The notes under the pieces were generated by a model, which did not search any database, had not been told where the DNA came from, and worked only from the letters and a program-made list of their open reading frames with translations. From Clostridiaceae bacterium (GTDB taxonomy: Bacteria; Bacillota; Clostridia; Saccharofermentanales; DTU023): 37,431 bases of DNA. Position 1 is the stretch's first letter. Each line of letters begins with the position of its first letter. Shown here in pieces: positions 8,723 through 16,798 of this stretch. The translations under genes were made by a program, and so were the position numbers. Where the stretch lies: NCBI GenBank assembly GCA_012518845.1, contig JAAYRJ010000194.1:1-37431 (forward strand). Reading direction: 5' to 3'.

Positions 8723-10123
8723 TTAAAGTTTAATATTCCTTTGTTCATCATCTATTCTCATCATTGATTCGTAACCTAATAAATCATCTAAATTTTCTTC
8801 CATGGTTGAAGTTAAATAGTCACCTTTAATCATGCTAAGATCATAGAGTGAAACATAAAGCAGACCGACATTAGTCGATACACCTTCCACAATCAGTTCT
8901 TCTAAACAACGTCTCATACGTCTAAGAGCATCACCTCTGTTTTTTCCGTGGACAATAATTTTAGTCAACATTGAATCGTAATAGGGTGTGATCTCACAGC
9001 CAGGATAAACAGCAGAATCTATTCTAACTGATCTACCACCAGGCATGACAAAATTTGTAATCGTACCAGGTGAAGCCCTAAAGTTTTCTGAAGGAACTTC
9101 TGCATTGATTCGACACTCAATTGAATGACCAGAAAATTCAATTTCTTCTTGTTTAAACATCAAAGGTGTACCATTCGCAATCCGAATTTGTTCACGTACG
9201 ATATCAATACCTGTAATCATTTCAGTAGTTGGATGCTCAACCTGAATTCTAGTGTTGACTTCAATGAAATAATAATTACCTGCTTGATCCAAGATAAATT
9301 CCACTGTGCCTGCCCCTTCATAGTTAGCAGATTTAATGGCTTTAATTGCCATCTCACCCATTTCAGCACGGAGTTTCGGTGTCAAAGTGGTACAAGGAGT
9401 TTCCTCTATCATCTTTTGGCGTCGACGTTGCCATGAACAATCTCTATCCCCTAAATGAACTACACCACCTTGTCTATCTGCTAATATTTGGAATTCAATA
9501 TGTTTGGCATTTGTAATATATTTTTCAACATAAATTTCACCCGAACCGAAAGCTGATTCAGCCTCTGCTTGAGCTTCCAAAAACAACTTACGTAGATCGG
9601 CCTTATCCTCTATTAAACGCATCCCACGTCCACCGCCACCGGCAGATGCTTTAAGCAAAATTGGAAATCCTATTTTTTTGCCTATTTCTAGTGCTTCTTC
9701 TGCATTATCTACAGGACCATCTGAACCAGGAATTACGGGCACACCAGCTGCTTGCATCATTGAACGTGCATTAGCCTTATCGCCTAAGGCAGAGATTGTC
9801 TCAGCTTTTGGACCAATAAAAACTAAGCCCGATTCAGTAACTAAATGAGCGAAATCAGCTCTTTCAGATAACAAACCATAACCAGGATGGATAGCTTCAC
9901 AACCAGTCGCAAGCGCTATGGTCAAGATAGCTTGTTGATTAAGATAGGAGTCTTTGACCATTGGCCCACCTATACAATAAGCTTCGGTTGCCATTTGAAC
10001 ATGCAAGGCTTCTTTATCTGCTGTAGAATAGACTACTACAGTGTCAATTCCCATCTCGCGACAAGTTCGCATTATGCGAATTGCAATTTCGCCACGATTA
10101 GCAATTAATATTTTTTTAAACAT
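8723..10123 (-). CDS. accC: Biotin carboxylase AccC
   Basis: AccC carboxylates biotin on AccB using ATP and bicarbonate. The 466-aa protein shows the three expected parts: N-terminal MFKKILIANRGEIAIRI, the ATP-grasp domain with the Gly-rich loop KASAGGGGRGMRLI, and the active-site segment EVNTRIQVEHPTTE, followed by the C-terminal domain. It is slightly longer than the usual ~450 residues because of a tail after DYLTSTMEE. Its start overlaps the accB stop by 8 bp. Pyruvate carboxylase is excluded by the length and the absence of further domains. Confidence 0.96.
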   Translation of the reverse strand: MFKKILIANRGEIAIRIMRTCREMGIDTVVVYSTADKEALHVQMATEAYCIGGPMVKDSYLNQQAILTIALATGCEAIHPGYGLLSERADFAHLVTESGLVFIGPKAETISALGDKANARSMMQAAGVPVIPGSDGPVDNAEEALEIGKKIGFPILLKASAGGGGRGMRLIEDKADLRKLFLEAQAEAESAFGSGEIYVEKYITNAKHIEFQILADRQGGVVHLGDRDCSWQRRRQKMIEETPCTTLTPKLRAEMGEMAIKAIKSANYEGAGTVEFILDQAGNYYFIEVNTRIQVEHPTTEMITGIDIVREQIRIANGTPLMFKQEEIEFSGHSIECRINAEVPSENFRASPGTITNFVMPGGRSVRIDSAVYPGCEITPYYDSMLTKIIVHGKNRGDALRRMRRCLEELIVEGVSTNVGLLYVSLYDLSMIKGDYLTSTMEENLDDLLGYESMMRIDDEQRNIKL

Positions 10124-10547
10124 AGTCTGTATCCAAAATCATTAAGATCGAATCATAACCTAGCAATTCACCATTTTCAGGAATAATTTCAACAATTTTC
10201 CCTTTAGCTGGTGCAGGAATTTCATTCATTGTTTTCATCGCTTCAACAATACATAAAGTTTGACCTTCTTCCACAATGTCACCAACTTGTACATAAGGGT
10301 CAGCATCTTCACCTGGAGCCACGTAAAATGTACCTACTAAAGGTGTTTTAATTTCCAAGATATTTTCAGCTGCTTTATCCTCTGCAGAACTAGCTTCAGT
10401 AGTTACTTGATTCTTGTACATCGTTTGCTCTACAAACTTTGTATCCTTTTTGAAATTTAATTCAAAATCTGCTTGCTTGAGCTGAAATTGTGACATCTTA
10501 CTTTGATCAAAATAATCCATCAAGTCTTTTATTTCTTGATTGTCCAT
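10116..10547 (-). CDS. accB: Biotin carboxyl carrier protein AccB
   Basis: This is the carrier subunit of acetyl-CoA carboxylase. Residues ~1-35 form the N-terminal helical segment (DNQEIKDLMDYFDQ), ~36-65 an Ala/Glu-rich linker, and ~66-143 the biotinyl domain. The biotinylated Lys is in EAMKTMNEIPAP, with Thr in the second position where EAMKMMN is more common. AGGAAAA precedes the ATG. It is the first gene of the operon, 110 bp downstream of a strong promoter. Confidence 0.95.
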   Translation of the reverse strand: MDNQEIKDLMDYFDQSKMSQFQLKQADFELNFKKDTKFVEQTMYKNQVTTEASSAEDKAAENILEIKTPLVGTFYVAPGEDADPYVQVGDIVEEGQTLCIVEAMKTMNEIPAPAKGKIVEIIPENGELLGYDSILMILDTDYV

Positions 10548-10620
10548 AAAATTTTCCTCATTTGTTAATTATTGCTAAAACCAATCTTATCTCTGCTGTT
10601 TTTAAATTAATGTTATTAAA

Positions 10621-10647
10621 TTAACTAAAACTTTCATTTTTAGTTAA
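10621..10647. promoter_or_regulatory. Second inverted repeat downstream of the acc-fab promoter
   Basis: TTAACTAAAA and TTTTAGTTAA form a perfect 10-bp inverted repeat around a 7-bp centre. It lies just downstream of the predicted transcription start of the acc-fab operon. It could be a second operator or an RNA hairpin in the leader. The rest of the 440-bp gap between accB and the dehydrogenase gene is AT-rich, with no other structure I can name. Confidence 0.45.
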
Positions 10648-10656
10648 AATTTTTTA

Positions 10657-10696
10657 ACTATTTTCAAATAGTAATTTTCTTAACAGAATCTGTCAA
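10657..10696 (-). promoter_or_regulatory. Promoter of the acc-fab operon with an overlapping palindromic operator
   Basis: On the minus strand, TTGACA (10696-10691), a 17-bp spacer and TACTAT (10673-10668) form a good sigma-A promoter 110-150 bp before accB. The -10 lies inside a perfect inverted repeat, ACTATTT-2-AAATAGT (10657-10672), which is a natural place for a repressor. The size and spacing suit a MarR-type factor such as FabT, but no such regulator gene is in the window. Confidence 0.65.
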
Positions 10697-10924
10697 ACTT
10701 GAGTTAGTTTTGTGCTATTTGCACTAAATAATAATTCTGATTTAATTTTTTCTTAGAATTATTAACATAAGATTTTAATAACTAATCTGCTTTTACTATT
10801 CCACTAGATTCTCAAAAACAAAAAATCTATTTATCATGTGGATTAATGAGGTAACATTTTCGATGACTTAATCTATTAACCTTTTCAAATTCTTAGGTAA
10901 ACTCAAATAAGAAAACACTAAATA

Positions 10925-10953
10925 TTGCCCCATTTAAAGCGGGATGATACAAT
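10925..10953 (+). promoter_or_regulatory. Promoter of the hydroxyacid dehydrogenase-cupin pair
   Basis: TTGCCC, a 17-bp spacer and TACAAT lie 35 bp before the ATG of the dehydrogenase gene. An AGAAGGAAAA ribosome binding site sits between them and the start. Confidence 0.6.
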
Positions 10954-10987
10954 CTACAAGAATATTTATTAGAAGGAAAAAGATATT

Positions 10988-11950
10988 ATGCTAGTAAAAT
11001 TACTTGAACCACTTAACGTTCCTGACTCTGTAATCGAAGAGTTAGCACAACCCATCCGTGATCTGGGCCATGAGTTTGTTTATTACAATCAAAAAACAAC
11101 AGATGCTGATGAACTGACAGAACGTAGTCAAGGTGCAGACGTTGTTATGATTGCCAATAATCCATATCCTACCCAGGCTATTGATGCCAATGACAATCTC
11201 AAATTGATCAACGTTGCCTTTACAGGATTTGATCATGTCGCATTAGCTGATGCTAAACGTTGTGATGAAATTCTGATGTCCAATGCAGCAGGCTATGCAA
11301 ATCAAGCAGTTGCTGAATTGGTAATTGGGCTAGTCTTAGATGTATATCGCAAAATTACCCAAGGCAATGAAGATATTCGTGCAAAAGATTTTCCTGGTCC
11401 TATTCAAGGTAGAGAAATTTTAGGCAAAACTGTAGGTATTGTTGGAACCGGTAAGATAGGAATGATGACCGCCCGCCTCTTCCATGCTTTTGGGGCAAAA
11501 TTAATCGGTTTTGATTCTGGTGTAAATCCAGAGGCAAAAGAAGTCGGTATGGAATACCGTACACTAGAAGAATTATTACAAGAAGCAGACATTGTATCTT
11601 TACACTTGCCTTTAAATGATTCTACACGTGGCATTATTGGTGAAAAAGAATTAGCGTTGATGAAAGATACAGCTGTATTAATTAACACAGCTCGTGGTCC
11701 GGTTGTAGACAATGTTGCATTAGCTAAAGCACTTGAAGATGGTGTTATCGCCGGTGCTGGTATCGACGTTTTTGATGGCGAACCACCACTTCCTGCTGAT
11801 TATCCATTATTGAGTGCACCAAATGCTGTCTTAACTCCACACGTTGCCTTCTTAACAGACGAATCTATGGTATTACGAGCCGGAATTGCCTTTGATAATA
11901 CAATTAATTTCTTAAAAGGAGAACCAACGAATATTGTTAATAGAAAATGA
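10988..11950 (+). CDS. NAD-dependent D-2-hydroxyacid dehydrogenase family protein
   Basis: This 320-aa protein belongs to the D-isomer 2-hydroxyacid dehydrogenase family, which interconverts 2-oxo acids and D-2-hydroxy acids with NAD(P)H. The Rossmann motif is GIVGTGKIG (residues ~148-156), followed by an acidic residue at the end of strand 2 (LIGFD). Also visible are NTARGPVVDN with the substrate-binding Arg, the Glu in FDGEPPLP, and the catalytic His in LTPHVAF. The substrate (lactate, glycerate, phosphoglycerate or another) cannot be read from the sequence. It lacks the ACT domain of many phosphoglycerate dehydrogenases. It forms a two-gene unit with the cupin gene 26 bp downstream. Confidence 0.87.
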   Translation: MLVKLLEPLNVPDSVIEELAQPIRDLGHEFVYYNQKTTDADELTERSQGADVVMIANNPYPTQAIDANDNLKLINVAFTGFDHVALADAKRCDEILMSNAAGYANQAVAELVIGLVLDVYRKITQGNEDIRAKDFPGPIQGREILGKTVGIVGTGKIGMMTARLFHAFGAKLIGFDSGVNPEAKEVGMEYRTLEELLQEADIVSLHLPLNDSTRGIIGEKELALMKDTAVLINTARGPVVDNVALAKALEDGVIAGAGIDVFDGEPPLPADYPLLSAPNAVLTPHVAFLTDESMVLRAGIAFDNTINFLKGEPTNIVNRK

Positions 11951-11976
11951 TAATTAATGAATAGGAGATAGCAGTC

Positions 11977-12372
11977 ATGAAAGAATTAGAATCTTTAAGT
12001 CGCGATGACTTTCCTACAAGGATCTTCCATATACCTGATATCCATAAATACTGCAATACAGAAGCTAAGAAAACTATCTTCTGTGAAACAGATTTTATAG
12101 CTTGTGCTGTTTGGTGTATGCATCCTGGGCAGGAGCTACCTATCCATTCACATAAAGCAGCAGATGATATTTGGGTTGTCTTAAAAGGTCAAGCTGATTA
12201 TTTTCCAGAAACTGGTAAGAAAGTTCTTATTAAAGCAGGAGACATTATCGTTGCTAGACCTGGCGAAAAACATGGTATGAAAAATAATTATGATGAAGAT
12301 TTTTTGATGCTTGGTTTTGCAGGACCTGTGCCCATTGGATTTATTCCTGAAAAATTATACGAAGATGAGTAA
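11977..12372 (+). CDS. Small single-domain cupin protein
   Basis: This 131-aa protein is a single cupin beta-barrel. Motif 1 is seen in HPGQELPIHSHKAADDIWVVLKG, with HSH and a following acidic residue as likely metal ligands. Motif 2 is seen in GDIIVARPGEKHGMKN, with the last His ligand. There is no added DNA-binding domain. AGGAGA lies 9 bp before the ATG. Sharing a transcript with the hydroxyacid dehydrogenase suggests a role with the same small carboxylic acid, but the function is unknown. Confidence 0.8.
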   Translation: MKELESLSRDDFPTRIFHIPDIHKYCNTEAKKTIFCETDFIACAVWCMHPGQELPIHSHKAADDIWVVLKGQADYFPETGKKVLIKAGDIIVARPGEKHGMKNNYDEDFLMLGFAGPVPIGFIPEKLYEDE

Positions 12373-12404
12373 CTCTGCTTTTAATTATCTTCTTTTAATT
12401 TAAT

Positions 12405-12449
12405 AAAAAACTATGTTGTAGTGTTAAAGCTAGAACATAGTTTTTTTTT
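12405..12449. terminator. Bidirectional terminator between the cupin gene and lrgB
   Basis: AAAAAACTATGTT and AACATAGTTTTTTTTT form a perfect stem with A and T runs on its two sides. It can therefore stop transcription from the cupin side (+) and from lrgB (-). The loop is 16 nt. Confidence 0.8.
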
Positions 12450-12475
12450 GATTCTTTATTATCCAAATTATATTT

Positions 12476-13159
12476 TTAAACAAATAACGGAAAAATAAGT
12501 GCAGTCAAAATTCCAGCAACAACTAGAGATAAGCTACTTACAGCTCCCATGAGCTCAGAGATTTGTGCAGCTTTGCTCGTTCCAATAACATGTGCGGAAG
12601 TGCCATAGGCTACACCTGCTGAAATATCATCATTTAATCGGAAAATTTTGCAAAATATAGGGCCAAGCACACTACCCAAGATACCCGTTACAACAATAAT
12701 CATTGTTGTGATTGATGCTAAACCACCCATTTGCTCGCTTAAAACTACAGCCATTGCTGATGTAATGCTTTTTGGTAGCAATGAAACATATAAACTATGG
12801 TCTAGTTCCATTAACCAAGACATTAAAGCAATAAAACCCAAGCTAGAAACTGTTCCTGCCGCTACTCCTGCTATAATAGCTGGTATATTTTTCTTTAAAA
12901 TCTGCACCTCTTCATAAAGTGGTACTGCTAAACAAACCGTCGCTGGTGTTAGCATCCAAGAAAAAGTTTTAGCTCCTTCTTGATAAACACTATTATCTAC
13001 TCCTGTAATCAATAAAAAAACGATGATCATAATGGCAGAGGTAAGAATTGGATTTAAGACAGAAAGCTTTGTCTTTTTTTGTAACCAACGACCCAATTCA
13101 AAAGCACATAGAGTTAAAAATATAGCAAACAATGAAGTTTGACTTAAAATCTCATTCAT
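12476..13159 (-). CDS. lrgB: LrgB/CidB family membrane protein
   Basis: This 227-aa, strongly hydrophobic protein has about six membrane segments. It contains the family's conserved stretches LTPATVCLAVPLYEE, LLPKSITSAMAVVLSE and AYGTSAHVIGTSKA. LrgB works with LrgA at the membrane. The pair is classed with murein hydrolase/holin-like regulators and, in some Bacillota, with pyruvate or glycolate transport. Its ATG lies 8 bp inside the end of lrgA, so the two are translated together. Confidence 0.9.
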   Translation of the reverse strand: MNEILSQTSLFAIFLTLCAFELGRWLQKKTKLSVLNPILTSAIMIIVFLLITGVDNSVYQEGAKTFSWMLTPATVCLAVPLYEEVQILKKNIPAIIAGVAAGTVSSLGFIALMSWLMELDHSLYVSLLPKSITSAMAVVLSEQMGGLASITTMIIVVTGILGSVLGPIFCKIFRLNDDISAGVAYGTSAHVIGTSKAAQISELMGAVSSLSLVVAGILTALIFPLFV

Positions 13160-13511
13160 TTTTAGACTCCTTTCCTTTGAGCATTAACTTGGTTACATTA
13201 CCAGAAATTGCAAATACAATAATGGTAGATAAAACTACGATTACAATAATTTGGATGATGTTGTCTGCAACAATTTGCCATGAATCCATAAGATTGACAA
13301 CAGGAGCTACAAATAGAATAGACATGATAGAAATAAAAAAACCTGCCGTTTTCTTAACCTTTTTTACGGATACTAGTTTAAAATTAAGTGCTAAAAACAA
13401 AAGTAACAACCCATAGATAGCTGCGGGAATAGGGAGTGGCAACAAAACATGCAAAAGTTCACCCAAAAAAGTGAAGCCAAGTAAAATGGCAATAGAAAAA
13501 ATAAATTCCAC
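13152..13511 (-). CDS. lrgA: LrgA/CidA family holin-like membrane protein
   Basis: This small four-helix membrane protein is the partner of LrgB. The family pattern LLPLPIPAAIYGLLLLFLAL is clear. The track begins at 13559, but I choose the GTG at 13511. AAAGGAGA lies 6-7 bp upstream, the product is then 119 aa as usual for LrgA, and the extension MCYTKISQNLIQRRIS is unlike the family. A candidate promoter with an extended -10 and a palindrome lies just upstream. Confidence 0.88.
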   Translation of the reverse strand: MEFIFSIAILLGFTFLGELLHVLLPLPIPAAIYGLLLLFLALNFKLVSVKKVKKTAGFFISIMSILFVAPVVNLMDSWQIVADNIIQIIVIVVLSTIIVFAISGNVTKLMLKGKESKNE

Positions 13512-13547
13512 AGATATTCTCCTTTGTATGAGATTTTGACTGATTTT

Positions 13548-13576
13548 AGTATAGCACAAAAGATATTTATATCTTT
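13548..13576 (-). promoter_or_regulatory. Candidate lrgAB promoter with palindrome over the -35 region
   Basis: On the minus strand, TGC-TATACT (13556-13548) is an extended -10. Immediately upstream, AAAGATAT-2-ATATCTTT (13559-13576) is a perfect 8-bp inverted repeat where a -35 would be, and no good -35 hexamer is seen. This arrangement suits an activator or repressor site. The remaining ~200 bp up to the next gene show nothing I can name. Confidence 0.45.
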
Positions 13577-13784
13577 AGATTTTGATATGAAAACAAATTG
13601 TGTCGTATCATCCATGATTAGTTAGTTCTATCTAGAAAATTTTACTTGGTTCTAATTCTGGCGGGCTATTTATTGTGTAAAATATAGCAACTGTAAATAT
13701 TTATAGATTATTTTTCATCTCAACTCAAACTAAATAAGCAGTTTTGTTGTATTTGTTAACTTGATAAAAAAAGGAGATACACTA

Positions 13785-14186
13785 GTGCGCACAGTAGCAG
13801 TTAATCATAAATTTGCGAGAAAATATGGCAAAAATAATTATGCAAGTTATGGATTATTAATCCACATTAGTTTTTGGCTTATGTTCTTTTTTATTATCGC
13901 ACCTTTAGAAATTTATTTTAAAGAAAATAATTTGCTAGGACTACAAAGTTTTGATAATATTCTTCCTGCTCTAGCCATAGGTAATGTTGTTTTATTAATA
14001 TTTCTATTTGTCTTACGTCTTAAAACTAGGACAAAATCCATTTCTCAAGCTAATTTGTTGCAGGAAGTTAAAAATTCAAACTTAGATAATTTCTTAGTTT
14101 TTTCAACTAATGATAATATTTTGCAATGGTCTTTTTTTCAGTATCCGGATAAAATAAGCGATTCTATTTCATATCAAATAGAGTAA
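13785..14186 (+). CDS. Membrane protein of unknown function, 5' part of an interrupted gene
   Basis: The start is the GTG at 13785, with AAGGAGA 7 bp upstream, not the ATG at 13761 of the track. The 133-aa product has a basic N-terminus (RTVAVNHKFARKYGKNN) and two membrane helices at residues ~22-42 and ~60-78, then a soluble part. It ends at TAA 14184-14186. The next ORF (14199) is in the same frame, only four codons after this stop. The two are probably halves of one ~375-residue protein split by a nonsense mutation, unless the stop is read through. I do not recognise the family; a YcxB-like layout (two helices plus a soluble domain) is possible. Confidence 0.6.
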   Translation: MRTVAVNHKFARKYGKNNYASYGLLIHISFWLMFFFIIAPLEIYFKENNLLGLQSFDNILPALAIGNVVLLIFLFVLRLKTRTKSISQANLLQEVKNSNLDNFLVFSTNDNILQWSFFQYPDKISDSISYQIE

Positions 14187-14198
14187 GAATTTGGAAAA

Positions 14199-14909
14199 TT
14201 GGATAGATTGATCAGAAAGGGACCTCGTTTAAAGATTATAGAAAACAAAGAAGACTCTACATACACTCATAAATCCTATATTTCACTAAAACAAATCACA
14301 AATAAATACCCTCATTTTATTACTACCTTTTACAGAACCAATTTGTTTGTGCATGATAGGGCTCAAATTACTAACGTGAGTGAGGAAAAAAATCATTGGT
14401 TAGTAGATACCGACCGGGGACTTTTCAAAATAAACAAAGCATTTTTAGACCTATTCCCAAACACAAAAAAACCTAAATCGAAGTTTGTAAGTCAAATCAA
14501 GTTACTATTCATTTTTACAATTATTATGGGTCTACCTTTTATCAAAGATTTTGTGGTTGATCAAACTCCAGCTAGGCAACTTGAATTAAGAGAAAAGCTA
14601 GAGACAGGCATGGAGGAACTGACCAAGGAATGGGTAGAGTTTGGTTATGAAGTTGGGCATGACGGAAATCATCTATATATTGATAAAAAAGTAGTAAATA
14701 AAACATCCAGGATTGTTTACGTTTATGATACACAGACTAATATTAATCTCAAAGAATTTGAAATTTACATGGTTCCAGGCGATCAAAATAATCCTTTGCT
14801 GATCAAAAACATTCTCAAAAATTATAATAGCGACGTAACTAAAGATGAAGATTTCTTTGCTAGTATTGAAGCAAAAACTCCAGATCAGATTAAAGCAGGG
14901 ACGGCTTAG
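14199..14909 (+). CDS. Unknown protein, 3' part of the interrupted membrane-protein gene
   Basis: The track starts this ORF at a TTG (14199) with no good ribosome binding site. The frame continues from the preceding ORF across its TAA. The 236 residues have a soluble N-terminal part, one membrane helix at ~102-122 (IKLLFIFTIIMGLPFI) and a C-terminal domain of ~110 residues (GMEELTKEWVEFGYEVG and on). After its TAG, protein-like sequence continues in the next frame to 15021, suggesting a second lesion near the 3' end. I do not recognise the domain. It may be translated as an independent protein, but pseudogene is as likely. Confidence 0.5.
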   Translation: MDRLIRKGPRLKIIENKEDSTYTHKSYISLKQITNKYPHFITTFYRTNLFVHDRAQITNVSEEKNHWLVDTDRGLFKINKAFLDLFPNTKKPKSKFVSQIKLLFIFTIIMGLPFIKDFVVDQTPARQLELREKLETGMEELTKEWVEFGYEVGHDGNHLYIDKKVVNKTSRIVYVYDTQTNINLKEFEIYMVPGDQNNPLLIKNILKNYNSDVTKDEDFFASIEAKTPDQIKAGTA

Positions 14910-14910
14910 A

Positions 14911-15021
14911 CGCTTTACTGTAACTACCGTCAACGATCGAGCTAAATTAACAGAGCATCAGAGTCTGCTAGTTAATAGAGTTGATGATTTAATCTATGTT
15001 ACGTTGGATGATAATGAGTAA
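14911..15021 (+). pseudogene. Out-of-frame C-terminal tail of the interrupted gene
   Basis: Just after the stop at 14907-14909, the +1 frame reads RFTVTTVNDRAKLTEHQ, then LLVNRVDDLIYVTLDDNE and stops at 15019-15021. It has no start codon or ribosome binding site of its own. It looks like the original C-terminus of the preceding gene, displaced by a one-base indel. The evidence is only that the frame reads like protein. Confidence 0.35.
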
Positions 15022-15052
15022 GAGCATTGATGAAGCCCAAACAGTCATAGTA

Positions 15053-15637
15053 TTAGCCCCAGCCATATTCCCCTATCATTTCAACAAACCGTACCTTTGC
15101 GAATTGCTGCTCCTCGACCTCGCCTTCACTATCTTTAGTGATTAAAACTAAATCTTGTAAGCTAGGGGTACCAACAGGAAAAATCATTCGCCCGTTTTTA
15201 GCCAGCTGGTTAATTAATTTTGTGGGTTTTGTACCTGCTGCCGCTGTAATAATTATGCGATCAAAAGGTGACGCCTCTGACCAACCTTCGCTACCATCAG
15301 AAATCCGGAAGAAAATATTATTGTAGCCTAGGTCACCAAGTCTTTTCTTAGCTTTCTTTGATAACGCTTCGATCACTTCTATCGTATAAACTTCGTTAGC
15401 AAACTCTGCCAGAAACGCTGTTTGATAGCCAGAGCCTGTCCCTATTTCCAAGACTTTAGAATCTTTTTGAGGAGAAAGAAGCTCCGTCATTTTATACACC
15501 AAACTTGGCTGAGAAATAGTTTGACCAAACCCAATAGGAAGCGGGCTATCAAGAGTTGCATGGTTTTTTACACTTCCGTCCAAAAATAAACTACGGTCAA
15601 GATTATCATAGAATGCCTTTAAAGCTTTTTTATCCAT
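15053..15637 (-). CDS. pcm: Protein-L-isoaspartate O-methyltransferase family protein
   Basis: This 194-aa SAM-dependent methyltransferase resembles Pcm, which repairs isoaspartyl residues in aged proteins. The segment LPIGFGQTISQPSLVYKM is the characteristic substrate-region motif. The SAM-binding loop is VLEIGTGSGYQTAFLA, followed by the acidic end of strand 2 (VYTIEVIE). Motif II is seen in FDRIIITAAAG, then GRMIFPVG. AAAGGAACC precedes the ATG. It stands alone between the decayed gene and the Rpn nuclease gene. The family is clear; the physiological substrate is inferred. Confidence 0.85.
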   Translation of the reverse strand: MDKKALKAFYDNLDRSLFLDGSVKNHATLDSPLPIGFGQTISQPSLVYKMTELLSPQKDSKVLEIGTGSGYQTAFLAEFANEVYTIEVIEALSKKAKKRLGDLGYNNIFFRISDGSEGWSEASPFDRIIITAAAGTKPTKLINQLAKNGRMIFPVGTPSLQDLVLITKDSEGEVEEQQFAKVRFVEMIGEYGWG

Positions 15638-15889
15638 TAGTGGTTCCTTTCTTTCCGAACATTATAATACATATTTGATAATTCCAGCATTAAGCTTTGT
15701 CGTGTCAAAACTGTTTTCTCAAAATTCTCAATCTTCAAAATTTTCATAAAAATACTTATTAAAATGGTTTTTTAAAAGACCTACACTATTACATAAAGAC
15801 ATAATCTTTATATTACATGTTTTTATTCATTTAGTTCCTAACCTACATAGTAGGGGTGTCTTTAATAAACAGAAAGCGTTATTGAAAAC

Positions 15890-16747
15890 ATGAACAAACT
15901 AACTCCAAACCAAAATGTTATAAGACCAAATATCAAAATCCAAGATTCTGCCTTTACTCATCTATTCAGAGATCCAGAATATGCACTTAAACTTTATCAA
16001 GATCTTCATCCTGAAACTGAGCAGATCTCAAAAGAACAAATTGAATATGTAAATCTAGAAAATGTTCTAGGGACACAGGGCTATAATGATCTGGGCTTTA
16101 TGGTTAAGGACAAACTACTTATTTTCGTAGAATCGCAGAACACTAGGTCAACTAATATCTTAATGCGAATGTTATTTTATATGGCTGAGACATTTGAAGT
16201 ACATCTAGAAAAAACAGGTCAAAATCTTGACAGTAAAAAACCAGTGAAGATTCCAAAACCTGAATTTTATCTTATTTATACTGGTGATAAAAAGGATGTA
16301 CCAAAAGAAATTAAATTCTCAGAGAAATATTTCCCTAATTCAAAAGCAATAATTGAGATCACAATCGATGTTTATTCCAGAGAATCGGCAAATGATGGTA
16401 TAATTTATGAATACATCAGATTTACTGAAATCTACAAAGAACAACTTAATATTCTAAAAGACCCGCTACTAGCAATAACAAAAACAATTGACATCTGCAC
16501 AAGAGAAAATATACTTGCAGAATACTTAACCAAACGAAGAGTTGAGGTGACTGACCTGATGATTACATTATATGACAACGACAAACTTTTAGCAGATCTT
16601 GTTCATGATACAAAACAAGAAGGAATTAAAGAAGGACTAAAAAACTCAGCTATAGCTTTCTATAAATCTGGTCTTACACTAGAAAAAATTTCTGAAGTAT
16701 TAGAGATTGATTTGGGAACACTTGAGAGTTGGATAAACAATTCTTAG
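15890..16747 (+). CDS. Rpn family recombination-promoting nuclease / putative transposase (PD-(D/E)XK)
   Basis: This 285-aa protein has the PD-(D/E)XK nuclease layout of the Rpn/YhgA-like group. It starts with an N-terminal DSAFTHLFRDPEYALKLYQ, then YNDLGFMVKDKLLIFVESQNTRS, which holds the catalytic Asp and the Glu-x-Gln in place of E-x-K, and then NILMRMLFYMAE. The C-terminus (YKSGLTLEKISEVLEIDLGT) looks like a small helix-turn-helix. Such genes are often horizontally spread in Bacillota and Bacteroidetes, and some promote RecA-independent recombination in E. coli. No terminal inverted repeats or target duplications are visible, so it is not an IS by itself. The ribosome binding site is weak. 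Confidence 0.8.
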   Translation: MNKLTPNQNVIRPNIKIQDSAFTHLFRDPEYALKLYQDLHPETEQISKEQIEYVNLENVLGTQGYNDLGFMVKDKLLIFVESQNTRSTNILMRMLFYMAETFEVHLEKTGQNLDSKKPVKIPKPEFYLIYTGDKKDVPKEIKFSEKYFPNSKAIIEITIDVYSRESANDGIIYEYIRFTEIYKEQLNILKDPLLAITKTIDICTRENILAEYLTKRRVEVTDLMITLYDNDKLLADLVHDTKQEGIKEGLKNSAIAFYKSGLTLEKISEVLEIDLGTLESWINNS

Positions 16748-16798
16748 GAGCCTTTAGCATACTTTTCTTTAATCTCATTTCATTTTAGTTTATTTTAT

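Noticed and set aside
9125-9436. 103-aa plus-strand ORF, and similarly 11404-11712 minus
   Set aside because: They are shadows of accC and the dehydrogenase gene, without start signals or domain patterns.
10548-10987. A FapR-type box in the acc-fab promoter region
   Set aside because: I saw palindromes but no match to the FapR consensus I know; I left the regulator open.
15890-16747. A complete insertion sequence around the Rpn-type gene
   Set aside because: No terminal inverted repeats or flanking direct repeats could be found.
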